Below, piece after piece: positions 1 to 8,350 of a stretch of DNA of 64,000 nucleotides. Position numbers and translations under genes: made by a program. The notes beneath the pieces are model-generated. The model ran no database searches and had not been told where the DNA came from. It worked only from the letters and a program-made list of their open reading frames with translations. The stretch covers positions 1-64,000 of the forward strand of contig JBGVTO010000043.1 of assembly GCA_041862635.1 (NCBI GenBank), in the 5' to 3' direction. The stretch comes from NIOZ-UU13 sp041862635 (GTDB taxonomy: Bacteria; Planctomycetota; Phycisphaerae; Sedimentisphaerales; Anaerobacaceae). How positions within the stretch are numbered: position 1 is the stretch's first letter; each line of letters opens with the position of its first letter.

Positions 1-259
1 GGTCGTTGATTGTCTGCATACCGCCTTCTGCCACCTGTAGTAAGCTGATGCCGTCCTGAGCGTTACGAGAACCCTGCTGGAGCACAGCGATGTCGGCACG
101 CATCAACTCACGAACAGCCAGGCCGGCTGCGTCGTCCTTTGCACTATTGATGCGCAAACCCGACGCCAGCCTTTCGACCGATGTGGCCAGGGCATCATAG
201 CTCTTGCCCAGGTGCCGCGCAGCGTTTACTGCCATAAGGTTGTTCTTAATTGCTAACAT
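1..259 (-). CDS. fliC: Flagellin, N-terminal part (cut by window edge)
   Basis: Reading leftwards from the ATG at 259, the first 86 codons encode a typical flagellin D0/D1 N-terminus: MLAIKNNLMAVNAARHLGKS, then SVERLASGLRINSAKDDAAG and a QDGISLLQVAEGG segment. This conserved helical region drives export and filament polymerisation. A good ribosome site (AAGGAG) lies about 8 bases before the ATG. The gene continues beyond position 1, so total length and the C-terminal D0 helix are unknown. It sits head-to-head with the TPR-glycosyltransferase at 726, which suggests the filament protein is a glycosylation target. I found no sigma-54 or clear sigma-28 promoter in the 260-725 gap. Confidence 0.93.
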   Translation of the reverse strand, partial: MLAIKNNLMAVNAARHLGKSYDALATSVERLASGLRINSAKDDAAGLAVRELMRADIAVLQQGSRNAQDGISLLQVAEGGMQTIND

Positions 260-725
260 ATTTTTGACTCCTTAATAAAGTACCGTAACAAATTTTTTTT
301 GGCCCTGTCAAAAGCCCCCGAACACTAATTAGCAAGTGCAACGAGCACACTGAAAGAATTTGCTTCCATTGGCCATTATTGACTAATCAGATATCGACCA
401 GTACATAATAGACTTGAAGAATTTCTTTTATGCAAATACCAGTAAAATCATTGGACCGGTAATCCGGGTGAAATCGGAACTGATATCGTTGGCAGGCTGC
501 TAAAAACGGCGAAAAAAGTGGAAAAATTTGTTGAATTATCGGACAATCCGGACTGGAATTTGTGGATTGTTGCCATAGCCATTCGGGAAATGTTCTTAAT
601 CTATAAATGCCTTGATAACGAAGTATAATTCTTGTCTCAAGTTTCATAATAGAGTATAGTTCAGACAATAAATGAAGCTTTTCTAAGGTCTATCAACACC
701 GCATGTCGCAAATGGGAGACTCGCG
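260..725. other. Divergent intergenic region between flagellin and TPR-glycosyltransferase
   Basis: This 466-base stretch separates two divergent genes and must hold both promoters, but I could not assign either. There is no sigma-54 -24/-12 element on either strand and no good TAAA-N15-GCCGATAA site. An open frame of 93 codons exists on the minus strand (387-668, TTG start). It has no recognisable motif, an odd composition and no convincing ribosome site, so I do not call it a gene. The only clear signals are the flagellin ribosome site near 264-269 and a GGGAG ribosome site near 714-718 for the plus-strand gene. Confidence 0.5.
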
Positions 726-2630
726 TTGTTACCGAACAACGACAGAGAGAATGAAAACAATGCTCGCCGGTTCAGGAAAACCGATGGGGGAAGTAGGGAA
801 ACTCTCTCCGGCAGTTCTTTATCCGGATTGACCGTTGAGCAAGCTCTTGACCTCGCATTTTCCTACTACGATATAGGACATTTTTTGGAGGTTGAACAAC
901 TCTGCCGGCTGGTCCTCCAGGAGGTTCCCCGCCAAGCCGATGCGATGCAGCTTCTCGCCGCTGTTCTTAGTCAAAGAGGCCAATACACCGAGGCGGTACA
1001 GCTTCTGCGGGAGGCCATCAGGCAAGCACCCGGGCATGCCCACATCCATAACAACCTGGGAATAGCGCTGCATCAGCTGGAAAAGTCTCACGAGGCTGTT
1101 TCGGAGTTCAGCAAGGCGCTTCAAATTCGGCCGGATTTTGCAAAAGCTCACAATAACCTTGGTGTTGTGCTGATGAAGCTGGGCAGTCTGGATAAAGCAG
1201 TAACTGCCTGCAGGCAGGCAATCCGCCTGCAGGGTGATTTCAAGGAGGCATATAACAATCTCGGGTTGGCGCTGAAGAAAAAGGGAGAGTTGGGAAACGC
1301 GATAGAATCATACGAGAAAGCGGTAAACCTTGACCCCGAATACGCCGAGGCCCTGAGCAATCTCGGTATGGTGCTGATTGCTCAAGGTAGATTTGAAGAA
1401 GCGGTTGGGAATCTGCAAAAGGCAGTAAGCCTGGTCCCGGATTCAGCCGAATTCCGTGATAATCTGGGTGTTCTTTTTAACCGGCAGGGACGCTTTGAAG
1501 AGGCTGTTTGTGCAAGCGAAAAGGCTATAGCTATGCGTCCATCCTTCGTGGAAGCCCACAATAATCTTGGTACCGCGTTGATGGAGCTGGGCCGATTTTC
1601 TGATGCAAACACCGCCTTTGAAAAGGCGATTGCTATTGACCCTGAATGTGCAGAGGCCCATCACAACCGTTCACTTGTCCTGCTGCTGAGGGCTCAATTC
1701 GAGCAGGGATGGGCCGAATACGAATGGCGCTGGAAACATGCCAGTTTTTCCACACCTCTGAGACCGTTCTCCCAGCAGTGGTGGAATGGTTCTGTGGAAG
1801 GTGTGGCAAAACTGCTCGTATGGGCCGAACAGGGTATTGGCGACGAAGTACAGTTTTCAGGACTCATCCGGCATATGCTGTCGCGGGGCATTCACGTGGT
1901 TGTCGAATGTGATCGCCGGCTGGTGTCGCTTCTGAGGAGAAGCTTACCCGGGGCTATTGTTGTTGAACGGAGCGATCCTCCAGCATCTTTGCTAAAAGAC
2001 CCATCAATTACCCATCAGATTCCGATGGCCTCTATCCCACGTGTGCTGGGATTGTCACCGAATTCCATGTGCTTTCAGAATCCTTTTATGGTCCCCGACG
2101 AAAAGCTGCGCGACCGATTTCGCAGCGAATACAAAGTGGATGGGGCTCCTGTTCTGGTAGGGATAAGCTTTAGAAGTGGGAACAGCCAGGAGGGGCAGAA
2201 AAGGTCTATCGGATTAGAGCATTGGGGCTCTATATTGAAGGTCAAGGGATCGCGATTTGTGAATCTGCAATACGGCGAATGCTCGAGGGAATTGCGAGCG
2301 GCCTATGAGCGGTTCGGTGTGGAGATTTTGAAAGATGAGAGGATTGACCCTCTTAGGGACTTGGAAAGTTTTGCCGCCCAGGTGGCCGCGATGGACTTGG
2401 TAATTTCTGTGGACAATTCAACAGTTCACTTCGCAGGAGCTCTGGGAGTTGAGGTTTGGACTATGTTGCCCACCACGCCGGATTGGAGGTGGGGCCTTGA
2501 AGGTGATAGGACTCGCTGGTATCCCACCATGCGCCTGTTTAGGCAGGCCGAGAGGGGAGACTGGAAACCGGTTATCTCAAGGGTCGCCAGAGAACTTACT
2601 TCGTTGATAAACCCGTATGAAAGCCAGTGA
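726..2630 (+). CDS. TPR-repeat glycosyltransferase (GT9/GT41-like C-terminus)
   Basis: 634 residues with a TTG start, preceded by GGGAG at a spacing of about 8. Residues ~30-330 are roughly eight tetratricopeptide repeats of the OGT type (recurrent A-NNLG-AL--LG-F-EA---F-KAI-I-P). Residues ~350-634 resemble the heptosyltransferase-like domain that often follows TPRs: LLVWAEQGIGDEVQFSGLI, then a C-terminal VDNSTVHFAGALGVEVW motif that would bind the sugar nucleotide. Proteins of this architecture transfer sugars to protein or surface acceptors in the cytoplasm. Its position divergent from flagellin points to flagellin as acceptor, which is inference. A palindromic stretch around 1207-1236 is read in frame as part of one TPR. 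Confidence 0.85.
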   Translation: MLPNNDRENENNARRFRKTDGGSRETLSGSSLSGLTVEQALDLAFSYYDIGHFLEVEQLCRLVLQEVPRQADAMQLLAAVLSQRGQYTEAVQLLREAIRQAPGHAHIHNNLGIALHQLEKSHEAVSEFSKALQIRPDFAKAHNNLGVVLMKLGSLDKAVTACRQAIRLQGDFKEAYNNLGLALKKKGELGNAIESYEKAVNLDPEYAEALSNLGMVLIAQGRFEEAVGNLQKAVSLVPDSAEFRDNLGVLFNRQGRFEEAVCASEKAIAMRPSFVEAHNNLGTALMELGRFSDANTAFEKAIAIDPECAEAHHNRSLVLLLRAQFEQGWAEYEWRWKHASFSTPLRPFSQQWWNGSVEGVAKLLVWAEQGIGDEVQFSGLIRHMLSRGIHVVVECDRRLVSLLRRSLPGAIVVERSDPPASLLKDPSITHQIPMASIPRVLGLSPNSMCFQNPFMVPDEKLRDRFRSEYKVDGAPVLVGISFRSGNSQEGQKRSIGLEHWGSILKVKGSRFVNLQYGECSRELRAAYERFGVEILKDERIDPLRDLESFAAQVAAMDLVISVDNSTVHFAGALGVEVWTMLPTTPDWRWGLEGDRTRWYPTMRLFRQAERGDWKPVISRVARELTSLINPYESQ

Positions 2631-2835
2631 TTCGGCATCGCAATAAAGACCTAAGTTGGACACGTCGCAAGCGGGAGGGCAGAAAGGTCGAAGTGTAAAA
2701 ATTCGGGTCAGGTTTAGAATTTCATCACAAGTTAAAGTTTTTATTGAATCCCGTAAGCCTCTGCATAGTCATAGTTTTCGGCAACGGTTGGTATCTGTGT
2801 TTGCCTTCCTGTTTTTGAAAATTAGCAAAAACCGC

Positions 2836-2902
2836 CATCCTGAGGCGAAGCCGAAGGATCTGGCCAACGAAAAAGAGATCCTTCGCTTCGCTCAGAATGA
2901 CA
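2836..2902. repeat. Interspersed inverted-repeat element (GAAGGATC family)
   Basis: Left arm 2836-2861 (CATCCTGAGGCGAAGCCGAA, then GGATCT) and right arm 2877-2902 (GATCCTTCGCTTCGCTCAGA, then ATGACA) form an imperfect inverted repeat around a 15-base loop. Arms of this kind recur as small mobile or MITE-like repeats in many bacterial genomes. Here it lies between the convergent 3' ends of the TPR-glycosyltransferase and fliK, where a long hairpin could also end transcription. A 124-codon open frame running through it (2656-3030) is only a read-through of repeats. Confidence 0.75.
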
Positions 2903-2917
2903 GCTTTGCTATCACTT

Positions 2918-2980
2918 TAGCTCACTTTAGGCACTTTCCTGATAACCAATTAACCACTCACCAATTAACCATCCACAAAT
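2918..2980. repeat. AT-rich short-repeat patch downstream of fliK
   Basis: Contains the ACTTTAGCTCACTTTAGGCA motif that recurs before fliO, fliP and fliR, followed by a near-duplicate AACCAATTAACCACTCACCA / CCAATTAACCATCC. A related ATTAACCGATTAACCAATCA string precedes fliN at about 63448. The remaining bases of the 2631-3010 intergenic stretch show no gene. Confidence 0.6.
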
Positions 2981-3010
2981 TGTTGGTTTCGGGATTTATC
3001 GTCAGTATAT

Positions 3011-4807
3011 CTATATCAGCATATTTATAGAGCCGTCAGTAGTGAGCGCCTCCTGTAATTCGGAAATGTTCTCGTAGCTATTATTGTTTATTAACCATTC
3101 GTTAATCCCGTTGGTTTCAGGATTATTTACTCCCCCCCAATGTGAATTTGTTGAATCATGTTGCTGGGTCCAGCCGTTTTGCAACGATTGGTCTTTAAGG
3201 GCTTCTTGCTCTGGTTGTTTGCCCTCGGAGAGCACAACTTCAAGCCGTTTGATATGAATGCCTGAATCCTGAAGGTTTTGGATTATCCGTGGCAGTGCCT
3301 GCTGTATCTCTATTCTGGTTTGGGGCTTGCTGACTTCCAATAGGCCTATTATTTGGGAGTCCTGCTCATCGAATTTGATGAGAACCTTTCCCAACTCCGG
3401 TGGATTAAGGCGAATCGTAATCTGCTGATCCTGCCCTTCTCGGGATAAAGAGCTGTGAATAGATTCAAGAATCTGTTTCCCGATTTCTGCAGAGACACTG
3501 CTGGGTGAAGTTTGCCCCGGCAGAGAAGCGGTCTTTGCACCCTCTGCAGAGTTGTGGGATTGCTCTGTAACGGGAGTTTGTGGGTTGTTGTGCGAAAGTA
3601 TTTTTTCGAGGTCTGAATCAGAGCTATCATTGGAGGTCGAGCTGCCGCGGTTTTTTGTTTGGCCGGTGGATACTTGGACGGCTGTTACATTCAACTCTTG
3701 GACAGTTGGATTATCTGAGAGTTTGTTCCCGGCACGTGGGGATTCTTTGCCGTTGCCACCTGATGATTCTGAGACTATGTCAGGAGCGGCTGCTGCACTG
3801 TCTGATGGTTTCTCAGCATTCGGTGCAGTTTTTTCCGGAGTAATCCCGACAGGCTGAGACGGGGGTTCAGTGTGTTTGGTCTGAACCGGTGGGAAGTTGG
3901 TATTCAACGTCGGAGTTTTTTCATTGCCGGGAATGGCTGACTTATCTGTCATGGTTGTTTCTTCGTTGGTCGTTTTGCTGTCATTATCAACAAGAATATC
4001 AGTTCCCAGTTTTTTGCCGCTCAATGCAGAGCTTTTGGGGCTGCCAGCGACAACTGAAGTGTCCCCTGAAGCCGTTTTATCGTTACTTACGGTTGTTTTG
4101 CTGCCGTCATCAACAAAGGCATTGGTAATCAGTTCTTTGGCGTTTTCCCCATTGCCTGGAGCTTTTGTGGATGCGACCGTGCTATTTGGTATCGGTATTT
4201 TATTGATGTTATTACCTTGTTCGAGTTGAGTATCGGCAGTGCCCTTGGATATATTAGATAAAACGGTTTTGAGTCCAAGTTGGCCCTTGTCAGTAGTTAC
4301 AAGAAGTTTGATTTCGGCTGACTTGGCTGCTTTTCCGGGAACAGGAGGGGATGCACCATCTTTCAGATTGGCGATAAATTCGGCAAGTTGTCGCCCGGTT
4401 TTCGGTTCCATTTTTGTGGCGACCTCTTTGACAAGCGCCCCAAGTGTAATTGGGATTTCTGGAGTCGAAAGGGATTGGTTAGGATTCGCCCTGGAAGGTT
4501 TCGCAGAAGCCGAGTCTTGTTGTTCTGATTTTGTGTCATCCCGGTCTTGCTGGGGCGCTTCAACCTTTGCTGTTTTACGAAGCGTATGTCGAAAATCTTC
4601 CATAGGCTTGTTTACGGGCTCATTTTGGGTGATAGTAGGTATATTATCGGTTGTTGATTCGGGAGTGTTAGAAGGCGGTGGAGTATCATCTGCCGCACGG
4701 GAAAACTGTGTGGCATTTGTGAATGTATTAGGTTTGGATGCAGGAGGGGCCGCGACGGCTGCTCCCGTGAACAACATATTATCGATTGTCAACAAGTTCG
4801 TGTTCAT
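3011..4807 (-). CDS. fliK: Flagellar hook-length control protein FliK
   Basis: Secreted molecular ruler that stops hook growth and, with FlhB, switches export to filament substrates. About 598 residues from the ATG at 4807. An upstream ATG at 4843 would add 12 residues but has no ribosome site. Residues ~1-440 are low-complexity, rich in Thr/Ser/Pro/Lys, as in FliK N-terminal regions. The conserved Flg_hook domain follows (~445-540): ITIRLNPPELGKVLIKFDEQ, then TRIEIQQALPRIIQNLQDSG and the terminal IHIKRLEVVLSEG strand. It is encoded alone, divergent from flgB and away from the flgD-flgE operon where fliK often sits. The long repetitive N-terminus makes the exact start uncertain. Confidence 0.88.
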   Translation of the reverse strand: MNTNLLTIDNMLFTGAAVAAPPASKPNTFTNATQFSRAADDTPPPSNTPESTTDNIPTITQNEPVNKPMEDFRHTLRKTAKVEAPQQDRDDTKSEQQDSASAKPSRANPNQSLSTPEIPITLGALVKEVATKMEPKTGRQLAEFIANLKDGASPPVPGKAAKSAEIKLLVTTDKGQLGLKTVLSNISKGTADTQLEQGNNINKIPIPNSTVASTKAPGNGENAKELITNAFVDDGSKTTVSNDKTASGDTSVVAGSPKSSALSGKKLGTDILVDNDSKTTNEETTMTDKSAIPGNEKTPTLNTNFPPVQTKHTEPPSQPVGITPEKTAPNAEKPSDSAAAAPDIVSESSGGNGKESPRAGNKLSDNPTVQELNVTAVQVSTGQTKNRGSSTSNDSSDSDLEKILSHNNPQTPVTEQSHNSAEGAKTASLPGQTSPSSVSAEIGKQILESIHSSLSREGQDQQITIRLNPPELGKVLIKFDEQDSQIIGLLEVSKPQTRIEIQQALPRIIQNLQDSGIHIKRLEVVLSEGKQPEQEALKDQSLQNGWTQQHDSTNSHWGGVNNPETNGINEWLINNNSYENISELQEALTTDGSINMLI

Positions 4808-5180
4808 ACACCATAACCCATAAAGCCAACATAATAGCAGCAACTGTTGTGCCAGTATTTGCGGCCCGTCCCCTTGTAAATGATAACTGCTTGCTAATAC
4901 CGAACTTATGAATACTGAAAAGATTGCGATTGTTCAAAAATACCTTGCTGTTAGCAGTGTTGGTGGAGAAATATTCCTGGTGCAGGAAAGAATTTCCGGT
5001 GTGGGTTGAGGATAAGTAAGTTCAAGAACTTTGCGAGAAGTAAGGGCATGTAAAAAAGCACGCCATTGTATAAAATCCTGACATCGCTGATGCCTCTCAA
5101 ATAAGCGATTATTCGGACCTAAAGCGGTTTTTCACTCAAGATAGGGGTTAATATGCTGAAAATGACCAGCTTTAAGCTTT

Positions 5181-5196
5181 TGGCACGATTCTTGCT
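5181..5196 (+). promoter_or_regulatory. Sigma-54 (-24/-12) promoter of the flgB operon
   Basis: TGGCACGATTCTTGCT matches the RpoN consensus TGGCACG-N4-TTGCW at every position, with GG (5182-5183) and GC (5194-5195) exactly 10 bases apart. The transcription start would fall near 5207, about 49 bases before flgB. The fliK-flgB gap (4808-5255) contains no other gene-like feature and leaves room upstream for activator sites. Confidence 0.9.
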
Positions 5197-5255
5197 TATA
5201 TATCTTGAGAGACAAGGTTTGTGCATAGATATTATATAGATATTGGGAAATTCAG

Positions 5256-5621
5256 ATGTCCAAAACAAACAGCATAATAGCTATTATCGAGGCCGGTATA
5301 AAGGCTGAAGCCCTTCGCCAGAAAGCGATCGCCAATAATGTTGCCAATCTTGAAACGCCGGGATACCGCAGGATTGATGTCAAATTTGAAGAGTTACTTG
5401 CCAAAGCCCTGGATTCATCCGGGTCGGTTGACCTTAGTAAACTTGAGCCGCAGATTTACAGGCCCAGACAGACACCGGTAAAGTCAAACGGCAACGACGT
5501 TACTTTGGAAAACGAAGTGGGTGAAATGATTAAAAACAGTCTTCGCTACACGACATTTATTCGGCTGCTCAACAAGAAGTACAGGGGGATTGAATTGGCA
5601 ATAAACGTAAGTGCAAGATAG
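5256..5621 (+). CDS. flgB: Flagellar proximal rod protein FlgB
   Basis: Rod subunit joining the MS-ring to the drive shaft, exported through the flagellar type III apparatus. 121 residues, usual for FlgB. Shows the N-terminal rod/hook motif AIANNVANLETPGYRRIDVK and a C-terminal helix ending in LLNKKYRGIELAIN. First gene after the sigma-54 site at 5181-5196. The ribosome site is weak (GGGAA about 9 bases upstream). Confidence 0.95.
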   Translation: MSKTNSIIAIIEAGIKAEALRQKAIANNVANLETPGYRRIDVKFEELLAKALDSSGSVDLSKLEPQIYRPRQTPVKSNGNDVTLENEVGEMIKNSLRYTTFIRLLNKKYRGIELAINVSAR

Positions 5622-5696
5622 TAATCCATTTTTGGTTGTTGCGATTCGTGGCGAGTCGGACAAGGTCCGGCAAAGAGCGAGAAAAGGACAGAGCTA

Positions 5697-6098
5697 ATGA
5701 AAGTTGACAATCTTTTCAGTCCTATAGATATAGCAATTTCGGGTTTGAAAGCACAGGACAAACATATGGAAGTAATTTCGTCGAATGTTGCCAATGCCCG
5801 CACAAGCGATGCCGGCAAGGGTGAGCCTTATCGCAGACTCGAAGCGGTGCTCAAATCAGATGGTGATTTGGGCGGTGTTGAGCTGGGCGAAATACTTCCG
5901 GATATGGGCGATTTTCTTAGGGTTTATGACCCCAGCAACCCCCGGGCGGATGAGCAGGGATACGTTTCAATGCCCAATATAAACTTGCCGCTTGAGATGA
6001 TGAACCTGAATATTGCAACGCGGGTGTATCAAGCCAACGTAGCGGTCTTGAAGCGTTACCAGCGAATGGTGGAAACCACGCTCGAATTACTTCGATAA
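5697..6098 (+). CDS. flgC: Flagellar proximal rod protein FlgC
   Basis: Rod subunit, 133 residues. The N-terminal motif is HMEVISSNVANARTSDAGKG (residues ~22-41), the rod-protein signature. The C-terminal block MPNINLPLEMMNLNIATRVY and a terminal YQRMVETTLELL helix are typical of FlgC. The 75-base gap after flgB holds a small perfect stem (CGGAC-AAG-GTCCG) and no promoter. The gene is followed 15 bases later by fliE. Confidence 0.95.
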   Translation: MKVDNLFSPIDIAISGLKAQDKHMEVISSNVANARTSDAGKGEPYRRLEAVLKSDGDLGGVELGEILPDMGDFLRVYDPSNPRADEQGYVSMPNINLPLEMMNLNIATRVYQANVAVLKRYQRMVETTLELLR

Positions 6099-6113
6099 GT
6101 TGAGGAATAAGCA

Positions 6114-6467
6114 ATGGTTAACTTAAATGCAAATATAAGTGGTGTCCAAAACTCAATGAAAAGTATTTTGGAATCCCACTCGGTACAATCCAGGAACAAT
6201 CTCGATTTTTCCGGGATGCCGAAATTGGAGGATTCCGACGACAAGAAGGCGGACTTTGCTAATGCGGTGAAGAACTACATATCCAAGGTTTCTGACCTTC
6301 AACAGTCCTCAAATATGTCCATAAAGGATTTGTTATCAGGTAAGAATGAGGATATCACCTCAGTGATATCGGCGGTGGCTAAAGCGGATATAAGTTTTAA
6401 GCTTCTGGTGGGCGTTAGAAATAAGCTGATTGAAGCGTATAAGCAAACTATGAATATGCCAATGTAA
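6114..6467 (+). CDS. fliE: Flagellar hook-basal body protein FliE
   Basis: Adaptor between the MS-ring and the rod. 117 residues, normal length. The diagnostic C-terminal half reads VISAVAKADISFKLLVGVRN, then KLIEAYKQTMNMPM, matching the FliE pattern in which a conserved helix pair ends in a short Met/Pro tail. The N-terminal half is variable, as usual. Third gene of the flgB operon; a 197-base repeat-rich gap separates it from fliF. Confidence 0.93.
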   Translation: MVNLNANISGVQNSMKSILESHSVQSRNNLDFSGMPKLEDSDDKKADFANAVKNYISKVSDLQQSSNMSIKDLLSGKNEDITSVISAVAKADISFKLLVGVRNKLIEAYKQTMNMPM

Positions 6468-6490
6468 CTGATTATTAAATCCGAAATTCG

Positions 6491-6534
6491 ACCCAGCAAC
6501 GCTGGGTTCCGATCGGTACCCGCCGTTGGCGGGT
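6491..6534 (+). repeat. Two tandem perfect hairpins after fliE
   Basis: ACCCAGC-AAC-GCTGGGT (6491-6507) and ACCCGCC-GTT-GGCGGGT (6518-6534) are both perfect 7-base stems with 3-base loops, 10 bases apart. No T-run follows, so they are not classical terminators. In mRNA they could protect the fliE 3' end or lower read-through to fliF. Confidence 0.7.
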
Positions 6535-6536
6535 CT

Positions 6537-6625
6537 AAATCCGAAACAATATCGAAATTCAAATTACCAAATGCCAAAAACGTTTTGTATTTTGGATTTT
6601 TGTCATTTGAATTTGTTTCGGATTT
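6537..6625. repeat. MITE-like inverted repeat between fliE and fliF
   Basis: AAATCCGAAACAA at 6537-6549 and its exact reverse complement TTGTTTCGGATTT at 6613-6625 bracket an AT-rich 63-base core with further imperfect pairing (GAAATTCAAATTACCAAATG against CATTTGAATTTG). There is no coding capacity. It interrupts an otherwise compact operon. Confidence 0.7.
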
Positions 6626-6664
6626 AGAATTTCGTGCTTCGTGCTTGATTAGTAAAGGGTCTTA

Positions 6665-8170
6665 ATGAACTTTTTCCAAAAGATAAGTGCGGTTTGGCAA
6701 AAGATAGGTCTCGTTCAGCGGGCCTTGCTTATTGCGCTTTTCCTTACATTTGTTGCTGCCGGCGTTCTGCTTACATATTGGGCCCGCAGGCCTGATATGA
6801 GAATGTTATACCAGGAAATTGCACCCGAAGAGGCGGCTAAGATTACAGAGAAAATCAGTGATAAAGGCATTGCTTACGAATTGCGAAACGGCGGGACAAG
6901 TATCTACGTGCCGAGAGAACAGGTTTATCAGCTTCGTTTGGATATGGCAAAAGAGGGTCTTCCGATAGGGGAGCAGGGCGGTTACAAGATATTTGATAAT
7001 GAAAAAATCGGTGTCAGCCCATTTGTTCAAGGCGTTAACCTCAAGCGGGCATTACAGGAAGAGCTTGCCAAGAGCATCCAAATGATAGACGGTGTCGTTC
7101 ACGCCCGTATCCATATAGTAAGCCCTGAACAAACGCTTTTTACAACTGATGCCGGTAAAACCACCGCTTCTGTGGTTCTTCGACTAAGGCCGGGTTATAA
7201 ATTAAGCTCTTTGAATATCGCAGCAATTACTCATTTGGTCTCCGGCAGTGTTGAGGGGCTTACATCCGAAAATGTTACCGTAATAGACAGCCAGGGCAAT
7301 CTTCTTTCTCGTGAATCTGACCCAACTATGGCCAGTGGGGCGAGTACTGTTCAGGATTATAGGGAAAGGGTGGAGCAGAACTTGGCCCGCAAGGTTGAGG
7401 ATATGCTTGCTGCTGTTTTGGGACCCGGCCGGGCAACGGTAAGGGTTAGTGCCATTATTGATATGAACAGCGTTAGCACCGTTACGGAAAAGCTTGAGCC
7501 AAAGGGAGTGCCTACAAAAGAAGAGATTGTGAGCGGCTCAGAAACTGGAGCTGGCACACCATCGGCCGAGGGCGGGCCAGCCATACCGGGAAGCACAAAG
7601 AAAGATGAAACAATCACTACTGAATACGAGGTCGGCAAGACTGTAACGCAGGAGATTGTTTTGCCGGGCCAAATAAAATCTCTGAAAGTAGCTGCATTTG
7701 TTGACTTGTCGATATCAGACGCTAATGATGCAGGCGCCGGTAATAGCGCTGCAAAGATAATGCAAGAATCTGATGTGGTGGCAATTATCCAAAATGCTCT
7801 TGGTCTTGAGGATGAAACTGCAATCAAAGTAGTTGATGTTAAGTTCAATCGTCCGCTTGAATCACTGGTCGAAGAAGAGCCGTCCAGTTGGCCTCGCTAT
7901 ATAGCAATTGCCCGTCAGGCTTCTTTCGGCATTATGGCAGTTTGCGCGCTGCTCGTTCTTCGTATGTTCCGTGGTGCAAAGAGTAAGGTGAAATCGACTG
8001 CCGCGGCAGGGCAATTGCCCGAAGCTGAAAGGGCCGCCGGGCTTCTTCCAGGTGGAGGAGGGATCTCGGAACCATTAGTTTTGCGCAGACAAATAGCCAG
8101 TGCTTTGGAACAGAACCCTGAGCACGTTAAGCAATTGTTTGCCAGTTGGCTCGAAGAAAAGGAGGGCTAA
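6665..8170 (+). CDS. fliF: Flagellar MS-ring protein FliF
   Basis: Forms the inner-membrane MS-ring, housing for the export gate and mount for the FliG rotor. 501 residues. N-terminal transmembrane helix ~19-41 (ALLIALFLTFVAAGVLLTYW), then the YscJ/FliF ring-building domain (GIAYELRNGGTSIYVPREQV; FVQGVNLKRALQEELAKSIQ; VHARIHIVSPE). The variable middle includes ETITTEYEVGKTVTQ. A second transmembrane helix lies at ~416-436 and a C-terminal FliG-binding tail ends QLFASWLEEKEG. Slightly shorter than the enteric protein. The 180-base gap to fliG1 carries repeat-like sequence. Confidence 0.95.
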   Translation: MNFFQKISAVWQKIGLVQRALLIALFLTFVAAGVLLTYWARRPDMRMLYQEIAPEEAAKITEKISDKGIAYELRNGGTSIYVPREQVYQLRLDMAKEGLPIGEQGGYKIFDNEKIGVSPFVQGVNLKRALQEELAKSIQMIDGVVHARIHIVSPEQTLFTTDAGKTTASVVLRLRPGYKLSSLNIAAITHLVSGSVEGLTSENVTVIDSQGNLLSRESDPTMASGASTVQDYRERVEQNLARKVEDMLAAVLGPGRATVRVSAIIDMNSVSTVTEKLEPKGVPTKEEIVSGSETGAGTPSAEGGPAIPGSTKKDETITTEYEVGKTVTQEIVLPGQIKSLKVAAFVDLSISDANDAGAGNSAAKIMQESDVVAIIQNALGLEDETAIKVVDVKFNRPLESLVEEEPSSWPRYIAIARQASFGIMAVCALLVLRMFRGAKSKVKSTAAAGQLPEAERAAGLLPGGGGISEPLVLRRQIASALEQNPEHVKQLFASWLEEKEG

Positions 8171-8350
8171 AGATTGCGATGCGTGAATCGTGATGCGTAT
8201 AGTGAAAAATGAGCAACACGATATATAAGACGCGAATATCGAATGCAGAACAGGAAATATAAAATTTCGGAAAGAAAATTTCTTCCAGCGAGATGCATGG
8301 TGGGTACCCGTCCGTTGCAGACTTCTGATAAGCGGAAACGAGATACGAAA
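8171..8350. other. fliF-fliG1 intergenic stretch
   Basis: 180 bases with short direct repeats (GATGCGTGAATCGTGATGCG at 8178-8197) and no promoter match. An in-frame upward extension of fliG1 to an ATG at 8243 is open, but its extra 36 residues are basic, low in similarity to FliG and derived from this repeat-like sequence, so the extension is not accepted. Confidence 0.5.

Noticed and set aside
300..380. Possible sigma-54 promoter for flagellin on the minus strand
   Set aside because: CACTTGCT has no GG at the required 10-base distance; TGGCCAATGGAAGCAA has 9-base spacing and no TTGC.
387..668. 93-codon open frame on the minus strand between flagellin and the TPR gene
   Set aside because: TTG start without a good ribosome site, no recognisable motif and unusual composition; more likely chance in an AT-rich promoter region.
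2836..2902. CRISPR-like or tRNA-like structure
   Set aside because: Only one inverted pair with a short loop; no array of direct repeats and no tRNA cloverleaf. I found no tRNA, rRNA or CRISPR anywhere in the window.
2656..3030. 124-codon open frame on the plus strand after the TPR-glycosyltransferase
   Set aside because: It is a read-through of interspersed repeats (HPEAKPKDL...RFAQND and TTHQLTIHK segments) and overlaps the 3' end of fliK.
4239..4823. 194-codon open frame antisense to fliK
   Set aside because: Shadow of the low-complexity FliK N-terminus; FliK on the other strand has clear domain evidence.
8243..8350. N-terminal extension of fliG1 to an upstream ATG
   Set aside because: The added residues do not match FliG and come from repeat-like sequence; FliG similarity begins at 8351.
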